The position numbers and the translations under genes were made by a program. The notes under the pieces were generated by a model, which saw nothing but the letters and a program-made list of their open reading frames with translations, made no database searches and was not told the DNA's origin. Shown one piece after another: positions 52,391-60,894 of a DNA stretch of 64,000 nt (positions within the stretch are counted from its first letter, which is position 1; the number at the start of each line of letters is the position of its first letter). This stretch comes from Opitutaceae bacterium (GTDB lineage Bacteria > Verrucomicrobiota > Verrucomicrobiia > Opitutales > Opitutaceae): positions 1-64,000 of the forward strand of contig JANQSC010000023.1 of the NCBI GenBank assembly GCA_028284235.1, written 5' to 3'.

Positions 52391-53778
52391 TAGAGCGCTT
52401 TTGAGTATTTGGCTTGGTCTTTACCGTAGTAGCGGTCGAACACGGCGGCGATAGGGCGGATGAGAATGCGGCCTAAGTCGGTAACCACAAGGCGGTTGTC
52501 GTCCAGGGTGATGAGGCCGTCTCTGGAGAGCCGATTTAGTTCGTTTCTCTCCGAGGCGAAATAGCTGTCGAAGTCGATATCCAAGGCGCGGCCCATTTCG
52601 CGGAAATCGAGCTCCATGTCGCACATGAGCCGCATGATCACTTGGCGCCGTATCCGGTCGTCGTTGGATAGGAGGTACCCGCGGTCGACCGGGCGTTTGC
52701 CGGCGTCGAGAAACGCGTAGTAGGTTTCGAGGTCCTTGAAGTTTTGGCGATAAGATTTTGGGGACTGGCTGATGGCGGAGATGCCGAACCCGCAAATCTC
52801 GGCGTCCTTGAAGAGGCTGTATCCTTGGAAGTTGCGCTGCAGCGTTTTGGAACGCTGGGCGACGGCGAGCGAGTCGTCGGCTTTGGTGAAGTGGTCCATG
52901 CCGATATGGGCGTAGCCCGCCTGTTTGAGTCGCTCGACGGATTGGGCGTGCATGGCGATCTTTGCTTCGGGGCTGGGAAGCTCTGCTTGCTCGAGGATTT
53001 TCTGGGCGGGCTTGCTCCAAGGGACGTGGGCGTAGCTGAAGAGGGCGAATCGATCGGGGTCGTAGCTCAACACTTCGTCGAGAGTGTCGGCGAAGCTTTC
53101 GGGGGTTTGACGGGGTAGGCCGTAGATAAGGTCGATGTTGAAATTCTGGATGCCTGACTGTCGCAACCAGTCAATCGCCCGCCGGTTCATATCCGATGGC
53201 TGGATACGGTGAATGGCTTTTTGCACGGCGGGATTGACGTCCTGCACGCCCATGGAGGCTCGGTTGACGCCGAGCGCCCGGAAGGCTTGGACTTTGTCCT
53301 CGGTCAGTGTTCGCGGGTCGATTTCGACGCTTATTTCGGCGTCGGGGTCGAATTCGAAGCGGGCGTGAATAATCTGGGAAAGCCGCTGGATTTGCTCGGG
53401 CGTTAGGAAATTCGGCGTGCCGCCGCCGAAGTGGAGCTGGGCGACGGTTCGGTCGGCGCCGAGGCCGGGTCGAACGAGATCGACTTCGAGTTCGAGGTAG
53501 TCGAGGTAGGTGTCGGCGAGGCCGGACTGGGTGGAGATGATCTTGGTGCAGCCGCAGAACCAGCAGAGGCGAGCGCAGAACGGAAGGTGAAAGTACAGGG
53601 AGAGCGGGGCGTGGTCGTCGGTCTCGCGGCAGAGGGCGTCGCGGCTGGCGGTGTCGTCTACGATGCAGAATTTCAGGGCCGTCGGGTAGGAGGTGTACCG
53701 CGGCACTGGCTGGTTGTATTTGGCGATGAGCCGGGTCGCGAGCGACGAGGCGGGTTCGCTGTTGTTCATTTGGACCAT
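52390..53778 (-). CDS. hemN: Oxygen-independent coproporphyrinogen III oxidase
   Basis: 462 aa, full length for HemN (about 455-460 aa). N-terminal RYTSYPTALKF, then the radical SAM cluster CARLCWFCGC (C68, C72, C75, with the extra HemN Cys C77), HFGGGTPNFLTPEQI, and SVEIDPRTLTEDKVQAFRALGVNRASMGVQD. The C-terminal RQVIMRLMCDMELDF and GLITLDDNRLVVTDLGRILIRPIAAVFD fit true HemN rather than the HemW chaperones. It converts coproporphyrinogen III to protoporphyrinogen IX without oxygen, in the cytoplasm. Divergent from a PocR-AraC regulator; the 143-base gap (53779-53921) shows no clear FNR box. Its placement beside the cbb3 locus fits heme supply at low oxygen. Confidence 0.95.
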   Translation of the reverse strand: MVQMNNSEPASSLATRLIAKYNQPVPRYTSYPTALKFCIVDDTASRDALCRETDDHAPLSLYFHLPFCARLCWFCGCTKIISTQSGLADTYLDYLELEVDLVRPGLGADRTVAQLHFGGGTPNFLTPEQIQRLSQIIHARFEFDPDAEISVEIDPRTLTEDKVQAFRALGVNRASMGVQDVNPAVQKAIHRIQPSDMNRRAIDWLRQSGIQNFNIDLIYGLPRQTPESFADTLDEVLSYDPDRFALFSYAHVPWSKPAQKILEQAELPSPEAKIAMHAQSVERLKQAGYAHIGMDHFTKADDSLAVAQRSKTLQRNFQGYSLFKDAEICGFGISAISQSPKSYRQNFKDLETYYAFLDAGKRPVDRGYLLSNDDRIRRQVIMRLMCDMELDFREMGRALDIDFDSYFASERNELNRLSRDGLITLDDNRLVVTDLGRILIRPIAAVFDRYYGKDQAKYSKAL

Positions 53779-53921
53779 GCGTTGGTCAAGAATGCCGGAA
53801 TCGGGGCGGAATGGCTACGCATATCGAGTGTTCCGCTAGGCGGATTTTGCCGGGGAATCAGGCAGATTTGTCAAAAAGACCTTTGACCTGCCCACGCAGA
53901 CTGGGCTGTCATCGGGGATCG

Positions 53922-54833
53922 ATGGAACTTGTTGAGACTCAGGATGAGCTGTCGGATCTGAAGACGAGCCGGGCTTTGGCCCAGAAGCTGTCGGAGACCC
54001 GCATGTTCCGGGACTACGAAAAGGCGTTTTCTTCCGCCAGCGGCTTGCCCATGGCGATCCGCCCGATCCAGTCGTTCCAAATCGCCATGCAGGGGAAGGA
54101 GAAGCAGAATCCGTTTTGCGCCCTCATGGCCAAATCCAACAAGAGCTGCGTGGCCTGCTTGGAAATCCAGGCGAAACTGGAGCGGGAGGCTCGGCTGGAG
54201 CCCAAGTCGTTGAGCTGTTTCGCCGGGCTGTGCGACACGATGATTCCGATTCGAGTGGGGGAGCGGATTATCGCCTTTCTGCAAACCGGGCAGGTGCTGC
54301 TGGAAGATCCTTCCGACGAGGCGTTTAGCCGCATCGCGAAGAAGTTCTTGAAGTGGAGCATGGATACCGACTTGAAGCGCTTGGAGGAGGCTTATTTTCA
54401 AACCCGAGTGCTGACTCCCGAGCAGTACCAAGGATTCGTGCGCATGTTGGAGACCTTTGCCGGGCATCTGGCCTTGATCGGGAATTCCATCGCGGTGAGC
54501 GAGACGAAGGTGGAGCCGGAGGCGATCCGGAAGGCCCGGGCGTTCATCGACGAGAATTACGACCGGCCCATTTCGCTGAAAGAGGCGTCGGCCGCGGTGA
54601 ACACCAGTGTTCGGTATTTCTGCAAGGTATTCAAAAACTACACCGGAATCACCTTTGTCGAGTACCTGACTCGACTGCGTATCGAGAAAAGCAAGTCGCT
54701 CTTGCAGAACCCGCATCGTCGCATCAGCGAGATCGCCTTCGAAGTCGGATTCGAGTCGCTGACTCAGTTCAATCGCTCTTTCAAGAAGCACGTGGGAATG
54801 ACGCCTACCCGATTTCGGGAAGAGGCGATCTAG
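53922..54833 (+). CDS. PocR-type sensory domain - AraC family transcriptional regulator
   Basis: 303 aa from the ATG at 53922. N-terminal half resembles the PocR ligand-binding domain: FCALMAKSNKSCVACLEIQAKL and LSCFAGLCDTMIPIRVGERIIAFLQTGQVL, with Cys residues (FC, SC, AC, SC, LC) in a pattern like that proposed to bind a metal cluster or small ligand. C-terminal AraC double helix-turn-helix: ISLKEASAAVNTSVRYFCKVFKNYTGITFVEYLTRLRIEKSK and ISEIAFEVGFESLTQFNRSFKKHVGMTPTRFR. Divergent from hemN, so a likely regulator of that gene or of the neighbouring cbb3 operon. It is the only clear DNA-binding regulator in the window. Confidence 0.9.
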   Translation: MELVETQDELSDLKTSRALAQKLSETRMFRDYEKAFSSASGLPMAIRPIQSFQIAMQGKEKQNPFCALMAKSNKSCVACLEIQAKLEREARLEPKSLSCFAGLCDTMIPIRVGERIIAFLQTGQVLLEDPSDEAFSRIAKKFLKWSMDTDLKRLEEAYFQTRVLTPEQYQGFVRMLETFAGHLALIGNSIAVSETKVEPEAIRKARAFIDENYDRPISLKEASAAVNTSVRYFCKVFKNYTGITFVEYLTRLRIEKSKSLLQNPHRRISEIAFEVGFESLTQFNRSFKKHVGMTPTRFREEAI

Positions 54834-54902
54834 CGATTCCGCGGGAGACTGGAGTGAGTTGAGAGAAGGAACATCGTTCCTTGTTCGCTTCGCTCTCTCG
54901 TC

Positions 54903-54975
54903 ACTAGCGCTCCCGCCCCGGCGGGATCGATAGGTATCCGCTTCCGTCTTCGTCCCACTTGTGGGACTACGCCGA
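54903..54975. repeat. Small hairpin repeats between regulator and ccoI
   Basis: CGCTCCCGCCCCGGCGGGATCG and GTCCCACTTGTGGGACTACG are two short palindromes in the convergent gap 54834-55060 (227 bases). The first resembles the hairpins inside family A elements (as near 1057 and 41195). No gene is visible here; the hairpins may end transcripts from both sides. Confidence 0.5.
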
Positions 54976-55060
54976 GACAAGTCGCGGATAAATGGTTCGA
55001 TGAAGAAAGCGGGCTAGCTGGGCGTTTATATAGAGTGATCAGGATTTCTGTGACGCCACA

Positions 55061-57421
55061 TTAGCGCCGCGACCGCAGCATCGACCAGACGATGGCTAGG
55101 CTCGCGACGGAGCTCAGGGGCATGAGAATGGCGGCCAGGAGCGGGGTGACGAGGCCCGCGAGGGCCAGCGACAGAGTTACAGCATTGTAAGAGATTGCGA
55201 ATACAAGCAGTGACCGGATGGCGCGTTTGCGCTGGACCGCGGTTTCGAGGAGGCGGCGTATCCCGAATATCCCGGCTCCGAGGTAGTAGAAGTCGGACTT
55301 GCCGGCCAGGGTGGATTTCTCCGCGGCGGGGGAACCGCAGCAAAGGGCGGCGTCGAAAGCGAGGCTGTCATTGGCTCCGTCACCGAGGATGAGAGTGGTG
55401 TCGCCGCCGTTTTGGACCAGCCACTGTTGCTTGTCGCGGGGGCTCTGCTCGCCGATGGCCTGGCTGGCGTCGATGCCCAGGGCCTGGGCGGCTTGGGCGA
55501 CTTTCGTTTTCAGGTCGCCACTGAGGATGGAGATATCGAGGCCTCGGCCGTGCAGGGATTCGATCTCGTGGGCAGCGTCGGACCATGGGCGATCTTCGAA
55601 TTGGAACGTAGCCACGCATTCGCCGTCACGTGTGAGAACAGTCGCGTTCGATTGGTCGCCGTTGGCCCAGCTGGACTTGCCGAATCGCCATTCGACGCCG
55701 TTGTTGATTCCCCGCATCCCTTGTCCCAAAACTTCGGATACGTCCCAGTCGTTCGATAGCGCGAGCAGCCCTTTGGCGAACATGGCTTCGCGCACGGTCG
55801 AGGACGCGGGATGGCGGGATTGCGAGACAAGCGCGCCGAGGGCTTCGATCGACTTCGGGTCGAGCGACTCGAGAATCTCCGGATTGGTCCAATCCATGGT
55901 GGAGCGGGTGAGCGTTCCGGTTTTGTCGAACACGATGCGCGTGACCCGGGCCAGGCGTTCCCACAGCGACGGGACGCGCACGAATACGCCGTCGCCTTTG
56001 AGTTGGCTGACGGCGAGCTCGTTAGCGAGCGGGAGAGCGATTCCCAGGGCGCAGGGGCAGGAAACGACGAGGGAGGAAACGAAGACGATCAAGGCGGGAA
56101 CGGGACCGGCGGCGATGGCCCAGGTGAGGGCGCCGACGGAGGCGATGGCGATCACCGCGAGGAGGTAACGGGCGATCCATTTTTGGGCCACTTGTTCTTC
56201 CTCGGACTTGCCGGCCGGGTTTTCGAGGAGGTCGGCCATGAGGGAGTCGCTCCAGGACTCGCGGGCGACGAGTTCGACGGCGGAACCGTTTTGATTCGTC
56301 GATCCGGAGGGGATGGTTGTTCCTCGAGTGAAGACGCGCGACTCGGTTTCGCCGTTGATCCAGTCCATGCCTTGGCAGCTGTGGGCGGATTCGAGCGTGG
56401 AGTCGACGGGAGTCCAGGCGCCGGGGGCGAGGCGGTACCGGTCGCCGGGTTGGATTCGGGTTGAATCGAAGTTCTGGATACTTCCCCCCTTTTCGATTTT
56501 CTCCACGTTCGGAGGCTTGACTTCGATCTCGGAGAGGCGGTTTCGGTTTCGTTCGATGGCGAATATTTGCAGCCACTTCCCGCACAGCATGAGGAAGATG
56601 AACGTGGTGATGAAGTCGAAGTAGAGCAGGGAGGGGTTGCCGTCGACCGCGTAGGCGAAGACGGAAGCGAGAAAGGCCACGACGAGTCCGATGGAGATGG
56701 GCAGGTCCATGTGGACGACGCCTCGACGGGCGGCGGTATAGGCTCGTTTGATGAAGTAGCTGCCGCCGACGAGCATGCTGAGCGTGGCGAACAGGCCGGA
56801 CAGGCTTTGGAAGTGGGGATAGAAGGCGAATTGGGCTTCCATCCCGAGGTAGTTGGGAAGCGTGTAGAGCATCCCGTTGAGGGCGAAGGCGCCGCAGAGG
56901 GCGATTTTCCCCGCGAGGGATCGGTGCTCGCCTGGAGGGGTGTCGCGTTTTTCGGCAAGGTCGTATCCAAATCGATGGAGTGTTTCGGCGAAGGCGACGA
57001 TATCGAATTGGCCGTGTATCCATTCAACTTGAACTTCGCTCCGATGGACGTCGATGTGGCAGTTGCGGCCACCGGGTTGTTTTTGGAAGAGCTGTTCGAC
57101 CAGCCATACGCAGCCGATGCAGGAGATTCCGGTAAGGGAAAGCGTGAGTCGCGGGTGCTTTTTGGATACGGATTCGGTTTCGCGCTGCAAGTCGACGAGC
57201 CATTGGTAGTCGTCGTTCTGGAAAACGCGGAATCCAACCGGGGTGGAGCCTTTTCCTTGCAGATCGTAGAATTTGTCCAGGCGCTCGTCGCGAATGAGCC
57301 GGTAGACGTATTCGCAACCGGAGCAGCAGAACGCGTCGTTCGGATTGCGCGGATGGAAGGGGGTACCGCAGTGGCTGCAGGTTTTCTGGTCCGGGGGAGC
57401 GGCTACGGCGGTGTTGCTCAT
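55061..57421 (-). CDS. ccoI: Copper-transporting P1B-type ATPase for cbb3 oxidase assembly
   Basis: 786 aa. N-terminal zinc-ribbon-like Cys cluster (C15, C18, FCCSGC at 32-36) typical of CcoI/FixI, then a heavy-metal-associated domain with GISCIGC (C101, C104). Eight membrane helices carry the CPC transport site at C455-P-C457. Catalytic D499 lies in DKTGTLT, and the hinge is GDGANDSLAF. It exports copper to the periplasm for the CuB centre of cbb3 oxidase rather than for detoxification, as judged from the domain layout and from its place at the end of the cco locus. The gene follows the SafE-like gene with six bases between. Confidence 0.94.
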   Translation of the reverse strand: MSNTAVAAPPDQKTCSHCGTPFHPRNPNDAFCCSGCEYVYRLIRDERLDKFYDLQGKGSTPVGFRVFQNDDYQWLVDLQRETESVSKKHPRLTLSLTGISCIGCVWLVEQLFQKQPGGRNCHIDVHRSEVQVEWIHGQFDIVAFAETLHRFGYDLAEKRDTPPGEHRSLAGKIALCGAFALNGMLYTLPNYLGMEAQFAFYPHFQSLSGLFATLSMLVGGSYFIKRAYTAARRGVVHMDLPISIGLVVAFLASVFAYAVDGNPSLLYFDFITTFIFLMLCGKWLQIFAIERNRNRLSEIEVKPPNVEKIEKGGSIQNFDSTRIQPGDRYRLAPGAWTPVDSTLESAHSCQGMDWINGETESRVFTRGTTIPSGSTNQNGSAVELVARESWSDSLMADLLENPAGKSEEEQVAQKWIARYLLAVIAIASVGALTWAIAAGPVPALIVFVSSLVVSCPCALGIALPLANELAVSQLKGDGVFVRVPSLWERLARVTRIVFDKTGTLTRSTMDWTNPEILESLDPKSIEALGALVSQSRHPASSTVREAMFAKGLLALSNDWDVSEVLGQGMRGINNGVEWRFGKSSWANGDQSNATVLTRDGECVATFQFEDRPWSDAAHEIESLHGRGLDISILSGDLKTKVAQAAQALGIDASQAIGEQSPRDKQQWLVQNGGDTTLILGDGANDSLAFDAALCCGSPAAEKSTLAGKSDFYYLGAGIFGIRRLLETAVQRKRAIRSLLVFAISYNAVTLSLALAGLVTPLLAAILMPLSSVASLAIVWSMLRSRR

Positions 57422-57427
57422 GGGCGG

Positions 57428-58120
57428 TTAGAAGCAGATTCCGCCGGAAGCGGTGAGGGCTTCGAGGGAGATGTCGGCGACTGAGCGCAGAGCCAGGAGT
57501 AGGCTGGCGGCGACGAGGATGCCTCGCTTCCAAAGGGCGAGCTGTCGTGGCGCGACTTTCTGTACGAGGACGTTCCAGCCGATCTGAGCGACGACGAGGC
57601 CGGGGATGGCGCCGAGTCCGAAACAGGCGAGCATGAGGCCTCCGCCTTGGGCGCTACCGGCGAGGGCGGCGACCCAGACGATCAAGTAGAGCGGGCCGCA
57701 GGGAATGAGCGGGGTGGCGAGGCCGAGGGAGACCCCGCGGGCGCCGCCGTTGAGTTTCAGGGCTTGGCGGGTGACGGCGCGGCCGAGCGATTGAAGGGCG
57801 GGAAACTTGAGGGCGAATCGGTCGAGTCCCAATGCCATGGCGAGAAAGAACGCGGCCATGGCCCAGGTGATCAGTTGTGTGGGCGAATCGGTGAGGGTGG
57901 AAACGAATCGGGCTCCGAGGGCGCCCGATATGGCCCCGAGGGCGGTGTAGGAAACGAGTCTTCCGATATGGTAGCCGCCGATGGCCCAGCGCTTGGACTT
58001 CGCTTCGCCGAATAGCAACGAACAGGAAAGGGGCCCGCACATGCCCATGCAATGCAAGCTCGTGGCGAAGCCGGCCACGAGCGCGGTGAGCGGGTTTATG
58101 AGGGCGAGCGGGTTATCCAT
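57428..58120 (-). CDS. SafE/TauE-like membrane protein of the cco locus
   Basis: 230 aa, six predicted membrane helices. Signature TSLHCMGMCGPL in the first helix and the matching ATPLIPCGPLYLIV in the fourth give the Cys-Pro containing inverted repeat of the UreH/DsbD-like transmembrane family, usually annotated sulfite exporter TauE/SafE. Members at this position, between ccoG/ccoH and ccoI, are common in cbb3 operons, and a role in copper or redox handling during oxidase assembly has been suggested. Its ATG overlaps the stop of the 54-residue upstream ORF. True sulfite export is not supported by context. Confidence 0.85.
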   Translation of the reverse strand: MDNPLALINPLTALVAGFATSLHCMGMCGPLSCSLLFGEAKSKRWAIGGYHIGRLVSYTALGAISGALGARFVSTLTDSPTQLITWAMAAFFLAMALGLDRFALKFPALQSLGRAVTRQALKLNGGARGVSLGLATPLIPCGPLYLIVWVAALAGSAQGGGLMLACFGLGAIPGLVVAQIGWNVLVQKVAPRQLALWKRGILVAASLLLALRSVADISLEALTASGGICF

Positions 58121-58277
58121 CGCGGTTTTGCGTGACGGTCTCGATGGGTATGGGTTCGAGAGCGTTGTCGGCGGCGATTTGGATGAGCCACACCCACGCG
58201 GCGATCACGGCGGCGAAGACGGCGATCACCCAGGGCCAAAGCGTGTTCCAGCCGGTTGGTTTGCGGTTACGGCTCAT
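58113..58277 (-). CDS. 54-residue single-helix membrane protein in the ccoH/fixH position
   Basis: Start ATG at 58277 overlaps the 3' end of ccoG (ATGAGCCGTAA, 11 bases), and the TAA stop overlaps the next ATG (ATGGATAA), so it is bracketed by two coupling overlaps. Sequence: basic N-terminus (MSRNRKPTGWNT), one membrane helix (LWPWVIAVFAAVIAAWVWLI), then a short periplasmic tail ending TVTQNRDG. CcoH/FixH proteins occupy this slot and begin with one helix but are three times longer, so this could be a reduced CcoH or an unrelated assembly peptide. I support it as a real gene from the overlaps; its function is inferred. Confidence 0.72.
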   Translation of the reverse strand: MSRNRKPTGWNTLWPWVIAVFAAVIAAWVWLIQIAADNALEPIPIETVTQNRDG

Positions 58278-59685
58278 CGGAACTGGCGGTGGGGAGGTTG
58301 GGGCCGATGACTTCGAGCGGGCGTGTGGCGAGGATGTTTCCGGCTTCGTCGCGAACGTTCAAGTCGAGGTGGATGGGTCCGTTGAAATCGTCCTTGGGGG
58401 CGAGCACGACGAGGGCTTTGACCACGTCGCCGTTGCCGTCGATTAGCATGGGGTCGTCGATCCCGTTGACGATGATGTCGGGGTCGACTTCGCCCGCGTC
58501 GAGCTGGAAGTAGGACGGCTCGTTTTTGCGATTGGTCAGGCGGAACATGTATTGATTTCGTATATACGCGTCGTCGATGTAGTAGGGCGGGCCACCGAGT
58601 CGCCAGACGGTGATGGACGCGGAGGAAAGATTGTTGATGGAAAGGGAAAGGACGAGGACGCCGACGAGCATGAGGGCGGTGTAGGCGATGGTTCGCGGGC
58701 GAATCCAGCGGGTGCGCTTGCCTTCCAGGTTTTGCATGGATCCGTAGCGGATGAGCCCTTTGGGGCGTCCGACTTTCTCCATGATCGTATCGCAGGCGTC
58801 GATACAGTTGGCGCAGCCGACGCACTCCATTTGCAGTCCTTGGCGGATGTCGATTCCGGTGGGGCAAACTTGCACGCAACGATCGCAGTCGATGCAGTCG
58901 CCGATGCCGGTTTGGGTCGCTTTGCCGCGCGGTTCGCCCCGTTTCTCGTCATAGCCGATGACCACGGAATGCTCGTCGATGAGAGCGGACTGCAGACGGC
59001 CGTAGGGGCAGATGACGATACAGAGTTGTTCGCGAAACCAGGCGTAGTTGAAGTAGAGGAGTCCTGAGTAGACGAATACGAAGATGAAGACGCCCCAGTT
59101 TTGCGAGGGGCTTTGGCCCATCATGTCCCACAGTTTGGGAATCGATACGAAGTAGGCCATGAAGAGGTGGGCGATGGCGATCGAGATGAGGAAGAAGAGG
59201 AGGTGCTTCAGTCCGCGTTTGACCAGTTTGGGGCCGCCCCAAGGGGCGTTGTCGAGCTGGCGGCGTTTGGGGGCGTCGCCTTCGATCCAGCGTTCGATGC
59301 GCCGATAGACGTGCTCGAGAAAAACGGTTTGAGGGCAGGCCCAGCCGCACCAGAGGCGTCCGAACAACGCGGTGGCGTAGAAGAGCCCAAAGCCGAGGCC
59401 GGTGATGAGGAAGAACCCGAGCCAGATGTCGTGGGAAAGGAAAGTGAGCCCCAGGAAGTGGAAGCGCATGGCGTCCGTGTCGAGGTACACGGCGGGGTAG
59501 CCGCCCACTTGTATCCAAGGGAGGAGGGCGTAGACGGCGATGAGCAGGACGGCGACGATCCGCCTCCAATTGGTGAATGGGCCGTGGGTGTCGGACGGGT
59601 GGATGATGTAGCGCGACCCGTCCTCGTTTACGGAGCTGAGTTGAGTCCGCCTGGGCTTGTGCAACGATCTGGATTGAGCGCTCAT
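58267..59685 (-). CDS. ccoG: Cytochrome c oxidase accessory protein CcoG (FixG/RdxA)
   Basis: 472 aa polyferredoxin-like membrane protein. Membrane half contains LFGRLWCGWACPQTVFLEHVYRRIERWIEG, with the CGWACP motif at 113-118, and REQLCIVICPYGR. Two 4Fe-4S sites follow: C264, C267, C270, C274 and C288, C291, C294, C298. The C-terminal beta domain (LTNRKNEPSYFQLDAGEVDP) is the periplasmic immunoglobulin-like part. It reduces copper for delivery to the cbb3 CuB site. Transcribed after ccoP across a 48-base gap with a hairpin, and overlapping the small membrane gene after it. Confidence 0.95.
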   Translation of the reverse strand: MSAQSRSLHKPRRTQLSSVNEDGSRYIIHPSDTHGPFTNWRRIVAVLLIAVYALLPWIQVGGYPAVYLDTDAMRFHFLGLTFLSHDIWLGFFLITGLGFGLFYATALFGRLWCGWACPQTVFLEHVYRRIERWIEGDAPKRRQLDNAPWGGPKLVKRGLKHLLFFLISIAIAHLFMAYFVSIPKLWDMMGQSPSQNWGVFIFVFVYSGLLYFNYAWFREQLCIVICPYGRLQSALIDEHSVVIGYDEKRGEPRGKATQTGIGDCIDCDRCVQVCPTGIDIRQGLQMECVGCANCIDACDTIMEKVGRPKGLIRYGSMQNLEGKRTRWIRPRTIAYTALMLVGVLVLSLSINNLSSASITVWRLGGPPYYIDDAYIRNQYMFRLTNRKNEPSYFQLDAGEVDPDIIVNGIDDPMLIDGNGDVVKALVVLAPKDDFNGPIHLDLNVRDEAGNILATRPLEVIGPNLPTASSDEP

Positions 59686-59695
59686 CGAAGGGAGG

Positions 59696-59725
59696 GCCGC
59701 GTATCCGGAAATCCGGACACGCGGC
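59696..59725. other. Stem-loop between ccoP and ccoG
   Basis: GCCGCGTATCCGG, loop AAAT, CCGGACACGCGGC: 12 of 13 pairs. It lies in the only sizeable gap of the cco cluster and has no T run, so an mRNA processing or stabilising hairpin that sets oxidase-to-assembly protein ratio is likelier than a full terminator. Confidence 0.55.
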
Positions 59726-59733
59726 GTAGCTAG

Positions 59734-60696
59734 TTACGGTTGCTTACTGAGAATGAAGGCGGTCAGCTCGTTGGCTCCGTCCTCGCCCACGACGGCGAGC
59801 CAGGGGACCATTCCTTTTTCGATAATGCCGTTGACGATGGTGCCGCGGATTTGGAGCGGCTCGTTGCCGTGCAGCCATTCGGCGTCGACGAGGCTGACGC
59901 CGGGAAGGCCGGGAGCGGGTGGGCCTTCGAGGTTCACGCCGTGGCAGGCGACGCAGAGCGTCTGGTAGCGCGTTTGTCCGGCGGCGACGACGGCGGGATC
60001 CTGGCTCAGGGCGACGAGCTCGTCGTTGGTTATGTTGGATTGAGAGGCGACCGGGGCGGTCGCCGGCGGGACAGCGGTGGCGGCATTCGTCGCTGGAGCG
60101 GCTGCGTTTGCAGCGGGCGTTTCGGATGGGCCGGTCGGAGTGATATTGGGATCCTGTTTGCTGAGGATGAAAGCGGTCAACTCGTTGGCCCGCTTGGGTC
60201 CGAGTACGGGTCCCCATGCGGGCATGCCTTTTTCTAAAACGCCATCGGTAATGGTGGCGAGGATACGCGTGGGTTGGTGGCCGTGGAGCCATTCCGCGTC
60301 GACGAGGCTGACTCCGGGCAGTCCGGGAGCGGGCGGCCCTTGCAATTCGGCGCCGTGGCAGGGGAAGCAGTTGCTCATGTAATGCTGCTGGCCGGCGGCG
60401 ACCGCTTCCGGATCCTGGCTGAGGGCGAGCAACGACTCGTCGTTGACCTCCGCGGCTCCCTTGTTGAATTCGGCCGCGGCGGCTTCGACTCGGGCGAGAT
60501 TGGCTTCGTATTCGCCGATTTGGTCGACTCCCATGTCGGTTTTATGGTAGTAGATCCAGTATCCGATCGAGAAAACGAAGGTGATGTAGAAGGTGAAGAG
60601 CCACCAGTTGGGGAGGGCTTTGTCGTACTCCTGGATCCCGTCGAAGGAATGCGGGCGGATCGGATCTTCGATTGGCTGCGTTTTGTCTGTATCCAT
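59734..60696 (-). CDS. ccoP: cbb3 oxidase di-heme subunit III with duplicated cytochrome domains
   Basis: 320 aa from the ATG at 60696 (an upstream TTG is in frame). N-terminal QEYDKALPNWWLFTFYITFVF is the CcoP helix. Two c-type heme domains follow: CFPCH at 110-114 and CVACH at 248-252. The domains are close copies of each other: residues 120-139 are identical to 258-277, and ANELTAFILSKQ recurs at both ends. They are joined by an Ala/Pro-rich linker (about 183-218). In usual CcoP the two domains are diverged, so this looks like replacement of one by a duplicate of the other. Receives electrons for the oxidase from periplasmic carriers. Confidence 0.93.
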   Translation of the reverse strand: MDTDKTQPIEDPIRPHSFDGIQEYDKALPNWWLFTFYITFVFSIGYWIYYHKTDMGVDQIGEYEANLARVEAAAAEFNKGAAEVNDESLLALSQDPEAVAAGQQHYMSNCFPCHGAELQGPPAPGLPGVSLVDAEWLHGHQPTRILATITDGVLEKGMPAWGPVLGPKRANELTAFILSKQDPNITPTGPSETPAANAAAPATNAATAVPPATAPVASQSNITNDELVALSQDPAVVAAGQTRYQTLCVACHGVNLEGPPAPGLPGVSLVDAEWLHGNEPLQIRGTIVNGIIEKGMVPWLAVVGEDGANELTAFILSKQP

Positions 60697-60723
60697 TTTA
60701 GTATGCAATCGGGTTGAGAGTTG

Positions 60724-60882
60724 CTATTCGTCTTCGAGCGGCAGGCGGCTGGCGCGTTCCAGTTCGGACGGGCTCATTTTGAAGGTCCTCCAGATCGCCA
60801 GGACGAATGCCAGGGCGAACAAGGCGAATCCGATTTGCGGCAAAAGCGTTTGCCATTCCATATAGGCTATTCGGCTCCACAT
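60724..60882 (-). CDS. ccoQ: cbb3 oxidase small subunit
   Basis: 52 aa from the ATG at 60882, with an AGAGGA ribosome site overlapping the ccoNO stop codon. One membrane helix (LPQIGFALFALAFVLAIW) then a cytoplasmic tail (FKMSPSELERASRLPLEDE), the size and pattern of CcoQ/FixQ. Located between ccoNO and ccoP, the standard position. CcoQ stabilises the oxidase complex. An alternative start eight codons in (MEWQ) is possible. Confidence 0.85.
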   Translation of the reverse strand: MWSRIAYMEWQTLLPQIGFALFALAFVLAIWRTFKMSPSELERASRLPLEDE

Positions 60883-60894
60883 AATTTGTATCCT

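Noticed and set aside
57428..58120. Sulfite exporter serving the sulfatase genes
   Set aside because: Although the family name suggests sulfite, its overlap with cco assembly genes and its CysPro transmembrane motifs fit oxidase maturation better.
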